Shown: positions 28,828 to 50,158, counted from the first letter of the stretch. The stretch is 64,000 nt of DNA from Chrysomallon squamiferum (GCA_012295275.1 CM022678.1:18379137-18443136), one strand, 5' to 3'. Numbers and translations: made by a program. Notes: generated from the sequence alone by a model not told the origin.

Positions 28828-29438
28828 ATTGATAAACCGAATATTGCTACTACTGGTGCTGCTGCTACAACTGCAACTGGCACTACTTCTACTGCTGCTA
28901 GTGTTTCTGCCACCAGGAGTAGTACTGTCACTACTACTTCAACTATTACTATTAGTGTTACTACCACAACTACTGTTATTACTACAACTGCTACTACTAT
29001 TGCTACTACTATTACTAACATTAATATATTAACGCTAGTACTAATATTAATATTAAAACTAAAGCTAACGTTACTGGGGTTTTCATTATTATTTCTATGA
29101 CCGAAATAATAGACATTTATTCTCAGACTATGTTATTTCATTATCATACTGTATTATTAGGAAAAACTATATAAAAACTCTAAATCAAGTGTTTATTTAT
29201 TTTATGTTTAAACTTTGTACTGATTGTGAGCCTCAGTTAGAAGCACATAACACTAAGTATGTTGGATATTTCTTCATAACTGATATTTGTACTTTAAGAC
29301 TTTAATAGTAGTAAAGGTTGAGGTTCAATTACAAAATAGATTCATTCGTTTTTATATATATATATAAATATCATAATAATAATAATGATAATAATAATAA
29401 TAATAATCATTAATAATAATAATAATAATAATAATAAC

Positions 29439-29497
<59 letters not shown>

Positions 29498-30294
29498 TAA
29501 ACTTTATTGTTAGTAAAGACTTACCACAGCAGTCTCCACGGTTGACAATAGAAATCGTCTGAATGAAATAAAACCCGAGCAAATCTACTTCCCACCATTG
29601 GTTTTTAGTATAGAGTGTGTGGGTACATGACCAGGACTTATAATTTGGATTTGTGATGCCGTACACGGCGTATTCAGACGAAGGTGTAAAGTTTCGATCA
29701 TGAAAGGACGACGACTGTTGTGTTGGTTTTCTCAAAGCCAGATTAGTCGAGCCAAAAGCTAAAGGAAACAAACAAACAAACAAACAAACCAAAAAATAAA
29801 AATACAATTTTAAATAATAAAAAGATAAACAGTAAATCAAAAAAATTGGAAAATTGGTTTTTAATGTTTTTTTAAAAAGTAAGAAAAGATAATAAAATAA
29901 AAAAAATAAAAAAATAAAAATAAAATGAAATATAAGAAAACATAAATGAATAAGTAAATAAATGAATGAATAAAAGTAGAAAAAATAAGAAAAAATAAAA
30001 AAGAAAGAACAGTAATTAGTAATTAAATATAATTATGTAACAGAAAAAATAAAATAAAAATAAAAACAGAATAAATTAGAAGCAGCATTAATAATTAATA
30101 ATATATACAACAGTAGTAGCTGTGGAAGTAGTAATAGTAATATTAGTAATAGTAGCAGTAGTAACTGTAAAACAGTCTATGAAGTGGTAGTATTATAGTA
30201 TTAGTATTAGTGATAATTACAATAATAGTAGTAGTAGTAGTAGTAGTAGCAGCAGCAGAAGCAGTTGTAGTATTAAGTGTATCAGTGTAGGTAG

Positions 30295-30359
<65 letters not shown>

Positions 30360-30439
30360 TTTAAAGTTTATTTCTTACAGTAAATGAAGAAAGTACAGGC
30401 CCAGGCTGTTAATAATTTGAACGAGAAAAAATCCTTCAT
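27668..30439 (-). CDS. Copy D: F-type lectin/PAN gene with altered calcium-site residue
   Basis: Exons: signal 30379-30439, F1 29525-29758, F2 28505-28717, PAN 27668-27915; predicted 251 aa. The exon 1 donor is preceded by T, so residue 21 becomes Ser instead of Ala. Variable segment 1 is SFHDRNFTPS and variable segment 2 is LYTKNQWW. The invariant YAVDG becomes YAVYG. In characterised F-type lectins the Asp of the A-x-D-G motif helps bind the structural calcium, so function may be reduced or changed. The HX26RXDX4R fucose motif is still present. The PAN exon has L for F in HGNFGL, I for M in CSLMC, and SSQLQPWIF, features shared with pseudogene B. Confidence 0.85.
29372..29494. repeat. (ATT)n beside the F1 donor of copy D
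   Basis: About 120 bp of AAT triplets starting roughly 30 nt inside intron 2. Equivalent tracts lie at 10628-10683, 23022-23058, 35731-35828, 41004-41040, 46560-46590 and 52388-52436. Confidence 0.93.
30298..30356. repeat. (GA)n in intron 1 of copy D
   Basis: 59 bp, the shortest of the intron 1 GA tracts, 22 nt from the donor. Confidence 0.97.
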
Positions 30440-31017
30440 TTCCTTCTGTCTTTGCTTGTTGTCAACGTGAATAAAACTCGACTGACTAAATTTTTATTTT
30501 AAACTCTATTTCAGTGACAACTGAATAATTAAATACTGAAACGATTCAGATCACTGGCTCATACTACGATTTTGTGTTGTAGGAAAATGTAAATAAGCTT
30601 ATAAATTTATTATGCTCTTATTATTACTTACAACTGAGAGAACAGAATTACGAAGTTCACGCTTTGCTTGACGAAACGGTCTGATGTTTGTCAGAAGGGA
30701 TTTGAGAAATCAATATAGAACCTAAAATAAAACAACAAATTTCAAATATTCATGTATGTTTGTTTGATTGAATTATCAGCCGAAGATTCAGTTACAATTT
30801 TCGCAGATAGCACGGTTCCCTGATGTTTTGTTGGATCAAAAAATTACTAGACTGCTATTACAATGCTTGATTTGTTTATAAAACAGCTTAGCAAGAAGTC
30901 ATGAATATTTGAAATGTTTTTTTTTAATCCAATGTACTTTCTCTATTGATTTTGGCTATCTCTTTTTTGAATCGTATTTTATTTATACCTGTCTATGTCG
31001 GGTGTTTTATTTTATTT

Positions 31018-31059
<42 letters not shown>

Positions 31060-32955
31060 GTTCATGACATCATTTTCATTCTTTAAATGTTAACCTCTGT
31101 TTGTAAATCAGTTTAGGAACTAAGATACGCTTAAGAATGAATGTATTTTATGAGTTCCTTCGGGACATTTTTAGATGTTATTTTTATTTGTTTGTTTGTT
31201 CATTTGTTTGTTTGTTTGTTTGTTTGTCGATTGATTGATTTATCTATGAATAAAACAGTGCAGGTCGTTTATTAGATCAGATATAACTGATAAATATTGA
31301 ATTATCTTTTATAACGGTAATCGTGGCTATCGTATAACTTCTAATTTAAGAGACTGTAAAAGAATCTAAATACAGTAAGTCTATTTTACTACAGAGAAAG
31401 GGATTTTATATTAAAACTACGCAACAGCAACATTAATCAGATACGTAGCGATTTATTGAGACCAGCATAACCACCTACCTAGTTTCCCAGGATGTTTTTG
31501 CTATTTGACAAAATAATATATGCGTATTTTTCTTTCATCTCTTAATGTCTGAAGTTTTCAAACAGTGGAGAATGAAACGGCAAACGCAAGGAGGCAATGG
31601 AACCAGGAATTAAAATATTTTATTTACAATTAAGGATAGACCACTCTGATAAACGAAACAGGTAAAACCCATTACATTATTTGTTGGACTGTTCTGTCCA
31701 AGAGCACAAAAATATGTTTTTTAAGAATCATCTATTAAACAGCCTGTTATATAACACATCATGTCTTACACATAGTGTACTGGCTGGAACGAGAAAAATC
31801 TCAATGGTTACCAGAAATAATAATTACTTCATATTAAGCTGCTTTTCTATTATCCGTAAACAACAAAACAAAGATGATATTCATGTCAATAATAAAATTT
31901 ATTTCGTATTCAAAATAAATGAAACATTCTTTCACTTCAAGGAATTTTCTCTTTTTATAAAGTGGTAATAACATATTATACAAATAACAGTTACTGATAT
32001 AAAAAGTCTGCATATTATGAAATTAATGAACATGTTCTGTACTCACGTTCTGTAATCAAATAAAATAAAGTAAGTAAATAAATGTCAAAATAGAAATTAT
32101 AATAATAATAAAAAGAAAGAAGTGATGATGAATAAAATTATTATGATAAACCTTTTTCTTTTTCTTGTTATTTCTTTATCTGTTATAATTATTTTCTTTA
32201 ACTTATATTTCGTCATCATCATAAACATTATTAACATGATCTTTATTTTGCCGTTCTGAAAGTCAGTAAATTCTGAAATAATGATTATGACTAAAATATG
32301 GATCGAGATATATTTATGACGTCATATTTTACAATTGTACCAACAAAATTTTAGATGGTTCCTTGTGGAAAAGACAATATATAACTAGACAACACATGCA
32401 CATACACTCACACAGACAGAACAAAACAAGCTTTGAGACTTCGGATAAACTTCAGTAACAGAATCAAGAGTGGGAAGTGACGTACGATGTTTATGACGTC
32501 ATACATTATAACAGAATCCTAGGTAAACTTGGAAAGAGACACACAGAACACAAGATATAGTAACATGTGTTTGAACTGTGTAACATGTCTTATACGATGT
32601 TTATGTCGTCAGATATTACAAAATACGGTTGTTCTAAATAGATAAATAAGTGGCAGAATTATATTCTAAACGTGTTTAAAAGACAAAACATCTGACTATT
32701 TTAGAAACCTCTACAATTAAAAAGGTATATAAAACTACACATTCAATGTCGAGAAATGTTAACAAAACAAGGAAAATAAAACGGTAGCAAGGTCTCAGAG
32801 CAAAGAAACAAACCAACAACAATAAAAAAAAACAACAACACTAAAACCAAAAAACAACAAAATCGATAGTCAGGCATAGAGAGAGAAAAGAAAAGAAATG
32901 AAATTACTTTGAAAAAAAAGGTTATAATACGAACGAATGACTGAAAATTGTGGTA

Positions 32956-33051
<96 letters not shown>

Positions 33052-33563
33052 CAACTGCATTTTTTAAAACACAGAAATGAACAAGATTGAGATTATCTAA
33101 TTTGATCAGTCGTATTTGGATTCTTGAATAGAAAAGAAACAGATATGGTTCGAGTCAGACAATGAAGTAAACCTTTTAGAAGTTAACGAATGAAAATAAT
33201 GACTGTAAAGATTAACAAAACATGCCGAAGATACTAAAAATATATAGAAATCATAATTGTTAAACTTATTCAAAAATTAGAAAACGATTAAACATTTCAA
33301 CACCATAATGACAGGAGATAAACAACAACAACGATACCTGTTATCTACACTGTAAGTACTAATTACTACTTCTACAACTACTACAACAACTTCAATAACA
33401 ACTACTGGTGCTGCTAACTTAACAACAACTAATAATACAGTCATCTCTACAAATTATAGAGACAAACATTGACAGCATTGCTACTACTACAACCATGTCG
33501 ACAGTAAAACTATTCCCTTTAAGAAAAATGTCTTTCTGTAACCTGCTGATGTCATTGTTGACT
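30440..33563. other. 5' flank of copy D and intergenic DNA to unit E
   Basis: Array flank with (ATT)n near 31030-31060, TTTG repeats near 31190-31230, TGACGTCA at 32317-32324 and 32494-32501, and a near-perfect (AAT)n/(ATT)n palindrome at 32956-33051. A 95-codon plus-strand frame at 31681-31968 is frameshifted in units A and C by a 30-odd-base deletion, so it is not called. Confidence 0.6.
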
Positions 33564-33619
33564 CTATTCTGTCGCAGTTTTCAGAACCGCTAATTCATCT
33601 GTCGACATTTTAGAAATTG
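33564..33619 (-). other. Candidate alternative terminal exon, copy E
   Basis: Frame and stop retained. The acceptor reads cgcgaag rather than cgcgcag, keeping the AG. Confidence 0.3.
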
Positions 33620-34001
33620 CTTCGCGATCTGAAAATAAATAGATGAGGTGGAAGAAGATGTGGGAGTGAAAGAAAATATCAAGAAAACAAAACAAAAAAA
33701 AAAACAGAACAAATACCAGTACCAACAATAAGAAGAACAAAACAAAGAACAGCAACAACAACAACAACAACAACAACAAAAAAAAACTATTTTTTTTTTT
33801 AATAATAATAATTATTAGTTGTTGGGTGAATGTTTTTACTCCTAGCTGCATTTCCGAGTTCATTTAACCAGAAAAGACGTTTGCTATGATCAGGCACCAA
33901 TAAAAACCATCGTCGATATTTTCATCACAGATTTACGTGATACTGTACGAGTACAATCCAGAAAGACGCTTTTCTCAAAGCGTTCAAAAATTGGTCAGTT
34001 T

Positions 34002-36727
<2,726 letters not shown>

Positions 36728-37365
36728 TTCCTTCTGTCTTTGCTTGTTGTCAACGTGAATAAAACTCCACTGACTAAATTTTTATTTTAAACTGTATTTC
36801 AGTGACAACTGAATAATAAAATACTGAAACAATTCAGGTGACTGGTTCAAACGACGATTTTGTGATGTAGGAAAATGTAAATAAGCTTGTAAATTTATTA
36901 TGCTCTTATTATTATATACAACTGGGAGAACAGAATTACGAAGTTCACGCTTTGCTTGACGAAACGGTCTGATGTTTGTCAGAAGGGACTTTGTAAATCA
37001 ATATACGACGCAAAAGAAAACAATAACAGAATTTCAAATATTCCTGAATGTTTGTTTGATTGAGTTATCAGCCGAAGATTCAGTTACAATTTTCGCAGAT
37101 AGCACGGTTACCTGATGTTTTGTTGGATCAAAAAATTACTAGACAGCTAATACAATGCTTGATTTGTTTATAACACACCTTAGCAAGAAGTCATGAATAT
37201 TTGAAATGTTTTTTTTTAATCCAGTGTACCTTCTCTATTGATTTTGGCTATCTCTTTTTTGAATCGTATTTTATTTATACTTGTCTATGTCGGGTGTTTT
37301 ATTTTATTTTATTTTATTTTATTTTATTTATTTATTTATTATTAATATTATTATTATTATTTTTA

Positions 37366-37435
<70 letters not shown>

Positions 37436-39391
37436 CATCATTATTATTATTATTATTGTTCATGACATCATTTTCTTTCTTTAAATGTTAACCTGTGTTT
37501 GCATTTCAGTCAATGATGGAAATCAGTTTAGGAAGTAAGATACGCTTAGCAATGAGTGTATTTTATGAGTTCCCTCGGGACATTTTTAGATGTTATTTTT
37601 ATTTGTTTGTTTGTTCATTTGTTTGTTTGTTTGTTTGTTTGTCGATTGATTGATTTATCTATGAATAAAACTGTGCAGGTCGTTTATTAGATCAGATATA
37701 ACTGATAAATCTTGAATTATCTTTTATAACGGTAATCGTGGCTATCGTATAACTTCTAATTTAAGAGACTGTGAAAGAATCTAAATACAGTAAGTCTATT
37801 TTACTACAGAGAAAGGGATTTTATATTAAAACTACGCAACAGCAACATTAATCAGATACGTAGCGATTTATTGAGACCAGCATAACCACCTACCTAGTTT
37901 CCCAGGATGTTTTTGCTATTTGACAAAATAATATATGGGTATTTTTCGTTCATCTCTTAATGTTTGATGTTTTCAAATAGAGGAGAATGAAACGGCAAAC
38001 GCAAGGAGGCAAATGGAACCGTGAATTAAAATATTTTATTTACAGTTAAGGATAGACCACTCTGATAAACGAAATAGGTAAAACCCACTACTTTATTTGT
38101 TGGACTGTTCTGTCCAAGAGCACAAAAATATGTTTTTTAAGAATCATCTATTAAACAGGCTGTTATATAACACAGCGTGTCTTACACATAGTGTACTGGC
38201 TGGAACGAGAAAAATCTCAATGGATTCCTGAAATAATAATTAGTTCATATTAAGTTGCTTTTCTATTATCCCTAAACAACAAAACAAAGATTATATTCAT
38301 GTGAATAATAAAATTTATTTCGTATTCAAAATAAATGAAACATTCTTTAACTTCAAGGAATTTTCTCTTTTTATAAAGTAGTAATAACATATTATAGAAA
38401 TAACAGTTAGTGATATAAAAAGACTGCATATTATGAAATTAATGAACATGTTCTGTATTCACGTTTTGTAATCAAATAAAATACAGTAAGTAAATAAATG
38501 TCAAAATAGAAATAATAATAATAACAAAAAGAAAGAAGTGATGATGAATAAAATTATTATGATAAACCTTTTTCTTTTTCTTGTTATTTCTTTATCTGTT
38601 ATAATTATTTTCTTTAACTTATATTTCGTCATCATTATCAACATCATTAATATGATCTTTATTTTGCCGTTCTAAACGTCAGTAAATTGTGAAATAACGA
38701 TTATGACAAAAAATATGGATCGAGTTATATTTATGACGTCATACTTTACAATGGTAGAATCATAATTGTAAATGCTTCATTGATGAACAGATCATATATA
38801 ACTAGACAACACATGCACATACACACAGACACAGAAATAATAAATCAAGCCTTAAGACTTCGGATAAACTTCAGTAACATAATCAAGAATGTCAAGTGAC
38901 GTACTATGTTTATGACGTCATACATTATTACAGAATCCTTGTCAACAAGGAAAGAGACATATAGAAGACAAGATATAGTACCACTACTATAACCATGTCG
39001 ACAGTAAAACTATTCTCATTAAGAAAAATGTCTTTCTGTAAACTGCTGATGTCATTGTTGACTCTATTCTGTCGCAGTTTTCAGAATTTGCTATGATCAG
39101 GCACCAATAAAAACTATTGTCGATATTTTCATCACAGATTTATCTGATCCTGTAGGAGTACAATCCAGAAACACGCTTTTCTCAACGCGTTCAAAAAATT
39201 GGTCAGTTATTCTGAAATCTTTAGCGTTTAGATCAATTGTTTTTAAAGGTAAGATCAGACAGTCTGGGTAAATGACGTAAAACAGTAAACATCAAAGCTC
39301 ATTGTAATGACACAAGAGTTACGTAAGTGTGCCTGAAACGTCACCAATATACGTTTCTGACGTCATTTCATAGAAAGATTAGAAACAGTTT
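36728..39391. other. 5' flank of copy E and shortened spacer to unit F
   Basis: Array flank with a long (ATT)n tract (37340-37457), TTTG repeats near 37605-37640, and TGACGTCA at 38734-38741 and 38913-38920. Near 38980 it jumps from agatatagta straight to ccactactataaccatgtcgac, losing most of the spacer kept in other units. At 39058-39095 only the last few codons of the candidate tail exon remain (ttctgtcgcagttttcagaa joined to tttgctatgatcag). A TGACGTCA at 39358-39365 precedes the PAN exon of F. Confidence 0.65.
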
Positions 39392-41761
39392 TTAGTGAAA
39401 TGAACATTGAGTGTTTTGAAGTAAGGGTTTTCGTTGATAAAAGACCCAAGGCTGCAGCTGTGTTGACGTTGGAACGGGAAAAGACACAAGATGACACTGT
39501 TGTGTTGTGTTTAAGTAATTGAATCCAAAACAAGTAGGACTGCCGTTACACATCAGTGAACACTGCTGTTTTGTAAATATTCCTTCTATCTGAGCAGACG
39601 GCGAAAACATCAGTCCAAAGTTTCCGTGAAAAGTAGAAGCTGATGATGAAAAAAATTAAAAGTTCAAAATCTCTCATAAAGAACAACAGCAAAAACAGAT
39701 AAAACAACATAAAACAGCATCACCAAAAACAACAAAATCAAATAAAAAATAAATTATACTAAACAACAACAAAGAGACAATTAAAAAGACAAAAAAGAGC
39801 AGCAACAACAACAACTACAAAAGTAAAAAAGTAGAAACAACAACAACAAAAAAAGAAAAAAAGAATCAAAAACATACAGAATCAAAAGAAAATAATGTTC
39901 TACATACTAATTAAAGAAACAAACAAACGGAAACAAATAAATAAATTACAAATAATTTAAATGAAATAATTATAAAATAACACTCACTTTCAGACACAAA
40001 TGCACAAATATAAAATAAAATAAAAAGAAATATATAAACTAAAACACCAGTAAAATAAGATAATACATTTTTAAATAAAAGTAACACGGAAACGAATCAT
40101 CAAAAACTCAAATATCTACCAGTAACATTTTAGAAAAAACTACTTGAGCAATTAAATCTTCTGAGTTATTAAAGCCTATCCTTTTCTTTTTATATTTTAT
40201 TCTTTAAATAATAAAACTCACAGGAATATTTGGCGTCACAACCAAACACCATCACTTCACAAAGCGTTAGAAAACCTTGAGGAAGAAATATTTTTACGTA
40301 TCTCGCAGGTGTTACGTTGTCGCAGTGAAGAGAGATTGTCTCCCCGTTTGCCACTGGTTCAGTGTAAGTGATACACTCACTGGGGGCGCTGTTTTCAACG
40401 TACGTGAATATAGTGAAGTTTCGTAATCTGTCACCTGTTGTGAAGCAGAAGAAGAAAAGTAGAAGACATAAAATAAAATAAATAAATAAAAACACAAATA
40501 CATAAATTAATACATAAATTAATAAATAAATAAATAATTAATTAAATAAATTGATAAACCGAATATTACTACTACTACTAGTACTGTTACTAATATTGTT
40601 ACTATGACAACTACTGCTGTTACTACAACTGCTACTGCTAATGCTACCACTACTACTAAGAATAATATAGAGATACTAGTACTAGTATTAATATTAAAAC
40701 TACAGCTAATGTTTCTTTTATTTTCATTATTATTTCTATGACCGAAACAATAGGCATTTATTCTCAGACTATGTTATTTCATTATCATACTGTATTATTA
40801 GGAAAACCTATATAAAAACTCTAAATCAAGTGTTTATTTATTTTATGTTTAAACTTTGTACTGATTGTGAGCCTCATTTAGAAGCACGTAACACTAAGTA
40901 TGTTGGATATTTCTTCATAATTGATATTTGCTCTTTAAGACTTTAATTGTAGCAAAGGTTGAGGCTTAATTACAAAATAGATTCATTCGTTTTATATATA
41001 AATATAATAATAATAATAATAATAACAATAATAATATTAAAAATAGACTGTATTGTTAGTAAAGACTTACCACAGCAGTCTCCACGGTTGACAATAGAAA
41101 TCGTCTGAATGAAATAAAACCCGAGCAAGTCTACCTCCCACCATTGGTTGTTAGTGTAGCGTGTGTGGGTACATGACCAGGACTTATAATTTCGATTTGT
41201 GATGCCGTCCACGGCGTATTCAGACGACGGAGTAAAGTTTCGATGAAGATCAGGAAAGGACGACGACTGTTGTGTTGGTTTTCTCAAAGCCAGATTAGTC
41301 GAGCCAAAAGCTAAAGAAAACACACAAACAAACACAAAAATTAAAAACAATAATTGAAAAAAAAAAATAATAATAACAGAAAAATTAATATAAAAAACAA
41401 AACAAAACAAACAACAAATGAAATAAAAATTAGAAAACATAAGTGAATAAGTAAATAAATGAATTAATAAAAGTAGAAAAAAAAAAGAAAAAAAGAAACA
41501 ACGAAAGAAAAGTAATTAGTAAATAAATATAATTATGAAACAGAAAAGAAAACAGAATTAATTAGAAGTAGCATTAATAATTAATAATATAGACTACAGT
41601 AGTAGCTGTGGAAGTAGTAATAGTAATATTAGTAATAGTAGCAGTAGTAACTGTAAAGCAGTGTATGAAGTGGTAGTATTATAGTATTAGTGAGAATTAC
41701 AATACTAGTATTAGGAGTAGCAGCAGCAGAAGCAGTTGTAGTATTAAGCGTATCAGTGTTG

Positions 41762-41854
<93 letters not shown>

Positions 41855-41937
41855 CTTTTTAAAGTTTATTTCTTACCGTAAATGAAAACAGTACAGGCCC
41901 AGGCTGTTAATAATTTGAACAAGAAAAAATCCTTCAT
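39392..41937 (-). CDS. Copy F: secreted F-type lectin with PAN/apple domain
   Basis: Exons: signal 41877-41937, F1 41071-41310, F2 40222-40434, PAN 39392-39639; predicted 253 aa. The signal peptide is MKDFFLFKLLTAWACTVFIY. Variable segment 1 is SFPDLHRNFTPS and segment 2 is RYTNNQWW, with NRNYKSW where others have NPNYKSW. The HX26RXDX4R motif is complete. PAN has GIF for GRF (shared with G) and QNTQCSFH at its end. This copy has no candidate alternative tail exon, so only the PAN-containing product is possible here. Confidence 0.87.
41764..41852. repeat. (GA)n in intron 1 of copy F
   Basis: 89 bp of pure GA repeat, 24 nt from the donor. Confidence 0.97.
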
Positions 41938-42517
41938 TTCCTTCTGTCTTTGCTTGTTGTCAACGTGAATAAAACTCCACTGACTAAATTTTATTTAAAC
42001 TGTATTTCAGTGACAACTGAATAATTAAATACTGAAACGATTCAGATCACTGGCTCATACGACGATTTTGTGTTGTAGGAAAATGTAACTAAGCTTGTAA
42101 ATTTATTATGGTATTATTATTACTTACAGCTGGGAGAACAGAATTACGAAATTCACGCTTTCCTCCACGGAACGGTCTGATATTTGTCAGAAGGGATTTG
42201 GGAGATCAATATACAACCTAAAATAAAACAACATATTTCAAATATTCATGTATGTTTGTTTGATTGAGTTATCAGCCGAAGATTCAGTTACAATTTTCGC
42301 AGATAGCACGGTTACCTGATGTTTTGCTGGATCAAAAAATTACTAGACTGCTATTACAATGTTTGATTTGTTTATAAAACAGCTTAGCAAGAAGTCATGA
42401 ATATTTGAAATGTTTTTTTTAATCCAATGTACTTTCTCTACTGATTTTGGCTATCTCTTTTTTGAATCGTATTTTATTTATATTTGTCTATATAGTGTAT
42501 TTTATTTTATTTTATTT

Positions 42518-42593
<76 letters not shown>

Positions 42594-44194
42594 TGACATC
42601 ATTTTCGTTCTTTAAATGTTAACCTGTGTTTGTATTTCAGTCAATGATGGAAATCAGTTTAGGAAGTAAGATACGCTTAGCAATGAGTGTATTTTATGAG
42701 TTCCTTCGGGACATGTTTGGATGTTATTTTTATTTATTTGTTTGTTTGTTTGTTCGTTTGTTTGTTTGTTTGTCGATTGATTGATTTATTTATTAATAAA
42801 ACTGTGCAGGTCGTTTATTAGATCAGATATAACTGATAAATATTGAATTATCTTTTATAACGGTAATCGTGGCTATCGTATAACTTCTAATTTAAGAGAC
42901 TAAAAAAATCTAAATACAGTAAGTCGATTTTACTACAGAGAAAGGGATTTTATATTAAAACAACGCAACAGCAACACTAATCAGATATGTAGCGATTTAC
43001 TGAGACCAGCATAACCACCTACCTAGTTTCCCAGCATGTTTTTTCTATTTGACAAAATAATATATGCGTATTTTTCTTTCATCTCTTAATGTCTGATGTT
43101 TTCAAACAGTGGAGAATGAAACGGCAAACGCAAGGAGGCAATGGAACCATCAAGTAAAATATTTTATTTACAATTAACGATAGACCACTCTGATAAACGA
43201 AACAGGTAAAACCCACTACTTTATTTGTTGGACTGTTCTGTCCAAAAGCACAAAAATATCTTTTTTGAGAATCATCTACTAAACAGACTCTTATATAACA
43301 CAGCGTGTCTTGCACATAGTGTACTGGCTGGAGCGAGAAAAATCTCAATGGATACCAGAAATAATAATTACTTGATATTAAGCTGCTTTTCTATTATCCC
43401 TGAACAACAAAACAAAGATGATATTCATATCAATAATAAAATTTATTTCATAATCAAAATAAATGAAACATTCTTTTTCTTCAGGGAATTTTTTGTCTTT
43501 TTATAAAGTAGCAATAACATAATATACAAATAACAGTTAGTGATATAAAAAGACTGGATATTATGAAATTAATGAACATGTTCTGTACTCACGTTCTGTA
43601 ATCAAATAAAATAAAGTAAGTAAATAAATGTCAAAATAGAAATTATAATAATAACAAAAAGAAAGAAGTGATGATGAATAAAATTATTATGATAAACCTT
43701 TTTCTTTTTCTTGTTATTTCTTTATCTGTTTTAATTATTTTCTTTAACTTATATTTCGTCATCATCATCAACATTATTAATGTGATCTTTATTTTGTCGT
43801 TCTGAAAGTCAGTAAATTGTGAAATAACGATTATGACAAAAAACATGGATCGAGTTATATTTATGACGTCATATTTTACAATGGTAGAACGATAATTTTA
43901 AATGCTTCGTTGATGAACAGATCATATATAACTAGACAACACAGTCACATACACACACAAACAGAAATAATAAATGAAGCCTTAAGACTTCGGATAAACT
44001 TCAGTAACAAAATCAAGAGTGTCAAGTGACGTACTATGTTTATGACGTCATACATTATAACAGAATCCTAGGTCAACAAGGAAAGAGACATACAGAAGAC
44101 AAGATATAGTAACACTACTACAACCATGTCGACAGTAAAACTATTCTCTTTAAGAAAAATGTCTTTCTGTAAACTGCTGATGTCATTGTTGACT
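41938..44194. other. 5' flank of copy F and shortened spacer to unit G
   Basis: Array flank with ATTT/ATT repeats (42500-42590), TTTG repeats near 42735-42770, and TGACGTCA at 43864-43871 and 44043-44050. Near 44110 it has the same spacer deletion as the E flank (agatatagtaa joined to cactactacaaccatg), so the deletion predates the duplication separating these units. No gene is called. Confidence 0.6.
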
Positions 44195-44250
44195 CTATTC
44201 CGTCGAAGTTTTCAGAACCGCTAATTCATCTGTTGATATTTTAGAAATTG
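44195..44250 (-). other. Candidate alternative terminal exon, copy G
   Basis: The most diverged version: ISKISTDELAVLKTSTE, TAG. Several base changes, at least one of them silent, leave frame and stop intact, which mildly favours coding. Confidence 0.38.
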
Positions 44251-44821
44251 CTGCGCGATATAAAAATAAATACGTGAGATGGAAAAAGATGTTGGAGTGA
44301 AAGAAAATATCAAGAAAAGAAAACAAAAACAAACAAATACCAGTAGTAACAATAAGAAGAACAAAACTAAGAACAACAACAACAAAAAAAAATAATAATA
44401 AAATAATAATAATAATAATAATAGAAAAAATAAATTTAATAATAATAATTATTAGTTGTTGGGTTAATGTTATTAATCCTAGCTGCATTTACGAGTTCAT
44501 TTATCCACAAAAGACGTTTGCTATGATCAGGCAGCAATTAAAACCATTGTCGATATTTTCATCACAGATTTACGTGATACTGTACGAGTACAATCCAGAA
44601 ACAGGCTTTTCTCAACGCGATAAAAAAATTGGTCAGTTATTCTGAAATCTTTAGCGTTTCGATAAATTGAGTTTAGAGGCAAGATCAGACAGTCTGGGTA
44701 AATGACGTAAAACAGTAAAAATCAAAATTCATTGTAATGACAAAAGAGTTACGTAAGTCTGCCTGCAACGTCACCGATATACGTTTCTGACGTCATTTCC
44801 GAGAAAGATTGGAAACAGTTT

Positions 44822-48860
<4,039 letters not shown>

Positions 48861-50158
48861 TTCCTTCTGTCTTTGCTTGTTGTCAACGTGAATAAAACTC
48901 GACAGACTAAATTTTTATTTTAAACTGTATTTCAGTGACAATTGAATAATAAAATACTGAAACGATTCAGATCACTGGCTCATACGACGATTTTGTGTTG
49001 TAGGAAAATGTAACTAAGCTTGTCAATTTATTATGCTATTATTATTACTTACAACTGGGAGAACAGAATTACAAAGTTCACGCTTTCGTTGACGAAACGG
49101 TCTGCTATTTGTCAGAAGGGACTTAGTAAATCAATATACGAAGCAAAATAAAACAATAACAAAATTTCAAATATTCATGAATATTTCTTTGATTGAATGA
49201 GTAGCCGAAGATTTAGTTACTATTTTCGCAGATAGCACGGTTCCCTTATGTTTTGTTGGATCAAAAAATCACTAGATAGCTAATACAATGTTTCATTTGT
49301 TTACAACACACTGCAACAAGAAGCCATGAATATTTGAAATGTTTTATTATCTAATCTACTTTCTCTATTGATATCGCCCATCCCTTTTATGACCATTGTT
49401 TTTTTTATTTTTGTCTGTGTCAGGAATTTTATTATTATTATTTTTTTTATTATCATTTTTTTTTTTGGTTATAATTATTGTTCATGACATCATTTTCATT
49501 CTTTATATGTTAACCTGTGTTTATATTGCCGTTTAATTGCTGATGTCGTACTGACGTAACAAAAATTACAGCAACAACAACTACTACTATTATTGCTACT
49601 GTTACTACTGCTACTGTTACTACTATTAGTACCACCACAATACCAGTCTATTACTACAACTACTACAACTGCTACAACTACTACAGCTGCTACTACTATT
49701 ACTATTCCTCTGCTACCACCACTACTGCTATCATTACAATAACAATGGCTACTACTACTGCAGTTACAAAAACCACAACATCAACTACTGTTAGTTCTTA
49801 CATTATTATTACTGCTACTGTTAAAGTGACAGATATAACAACAACAACTACTACTACTGCAACATTGACTACAACAACATAACGATTAACATAGCAACAC
49901 TATCACGACAGCAGATGAACAACAACAACGATGTCATTTATCTACATTGAAAGCAATTATTATTACCGCTTGAACTACAACAACGTCAACAACAACTACT
50001 GCTGCTGCTGCTAACTTAAAAGCAATAATAATACCGTAGTCACTACACAATTATAGCGACAACACCTACGATTGTTCTGTTACTACAACCATGTCGAAGT
50101 AAAACTATTCTCTTTAAGAAAAATGTCTTTCTGTAAACTGCTGAAGTGATTGTTGACT
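48861..50158. other. 5' flank of copy G and spacer to unit H
   Basis: 48861-about 49480 matches the flank of copy 0 (1018-1640). The remainder (49530-50158) is the CTA/CAA triplet-rich spacer also seen at 5180-5770. No gene is seen. Confidence 0.6.

Noticed and set aside
31681-31968. 95-codon plus-strand frame repeated at 43225-43506
   Set aside because: The same position is frameshifted by a deletion in units A and C and altered in others; conservation equals that of the surrounding flank.
43079-43348. 89-codon minus-strand frame with several Cys residues
   Set aside because: Not maintained in paralogous flanks and no recognisable domain.
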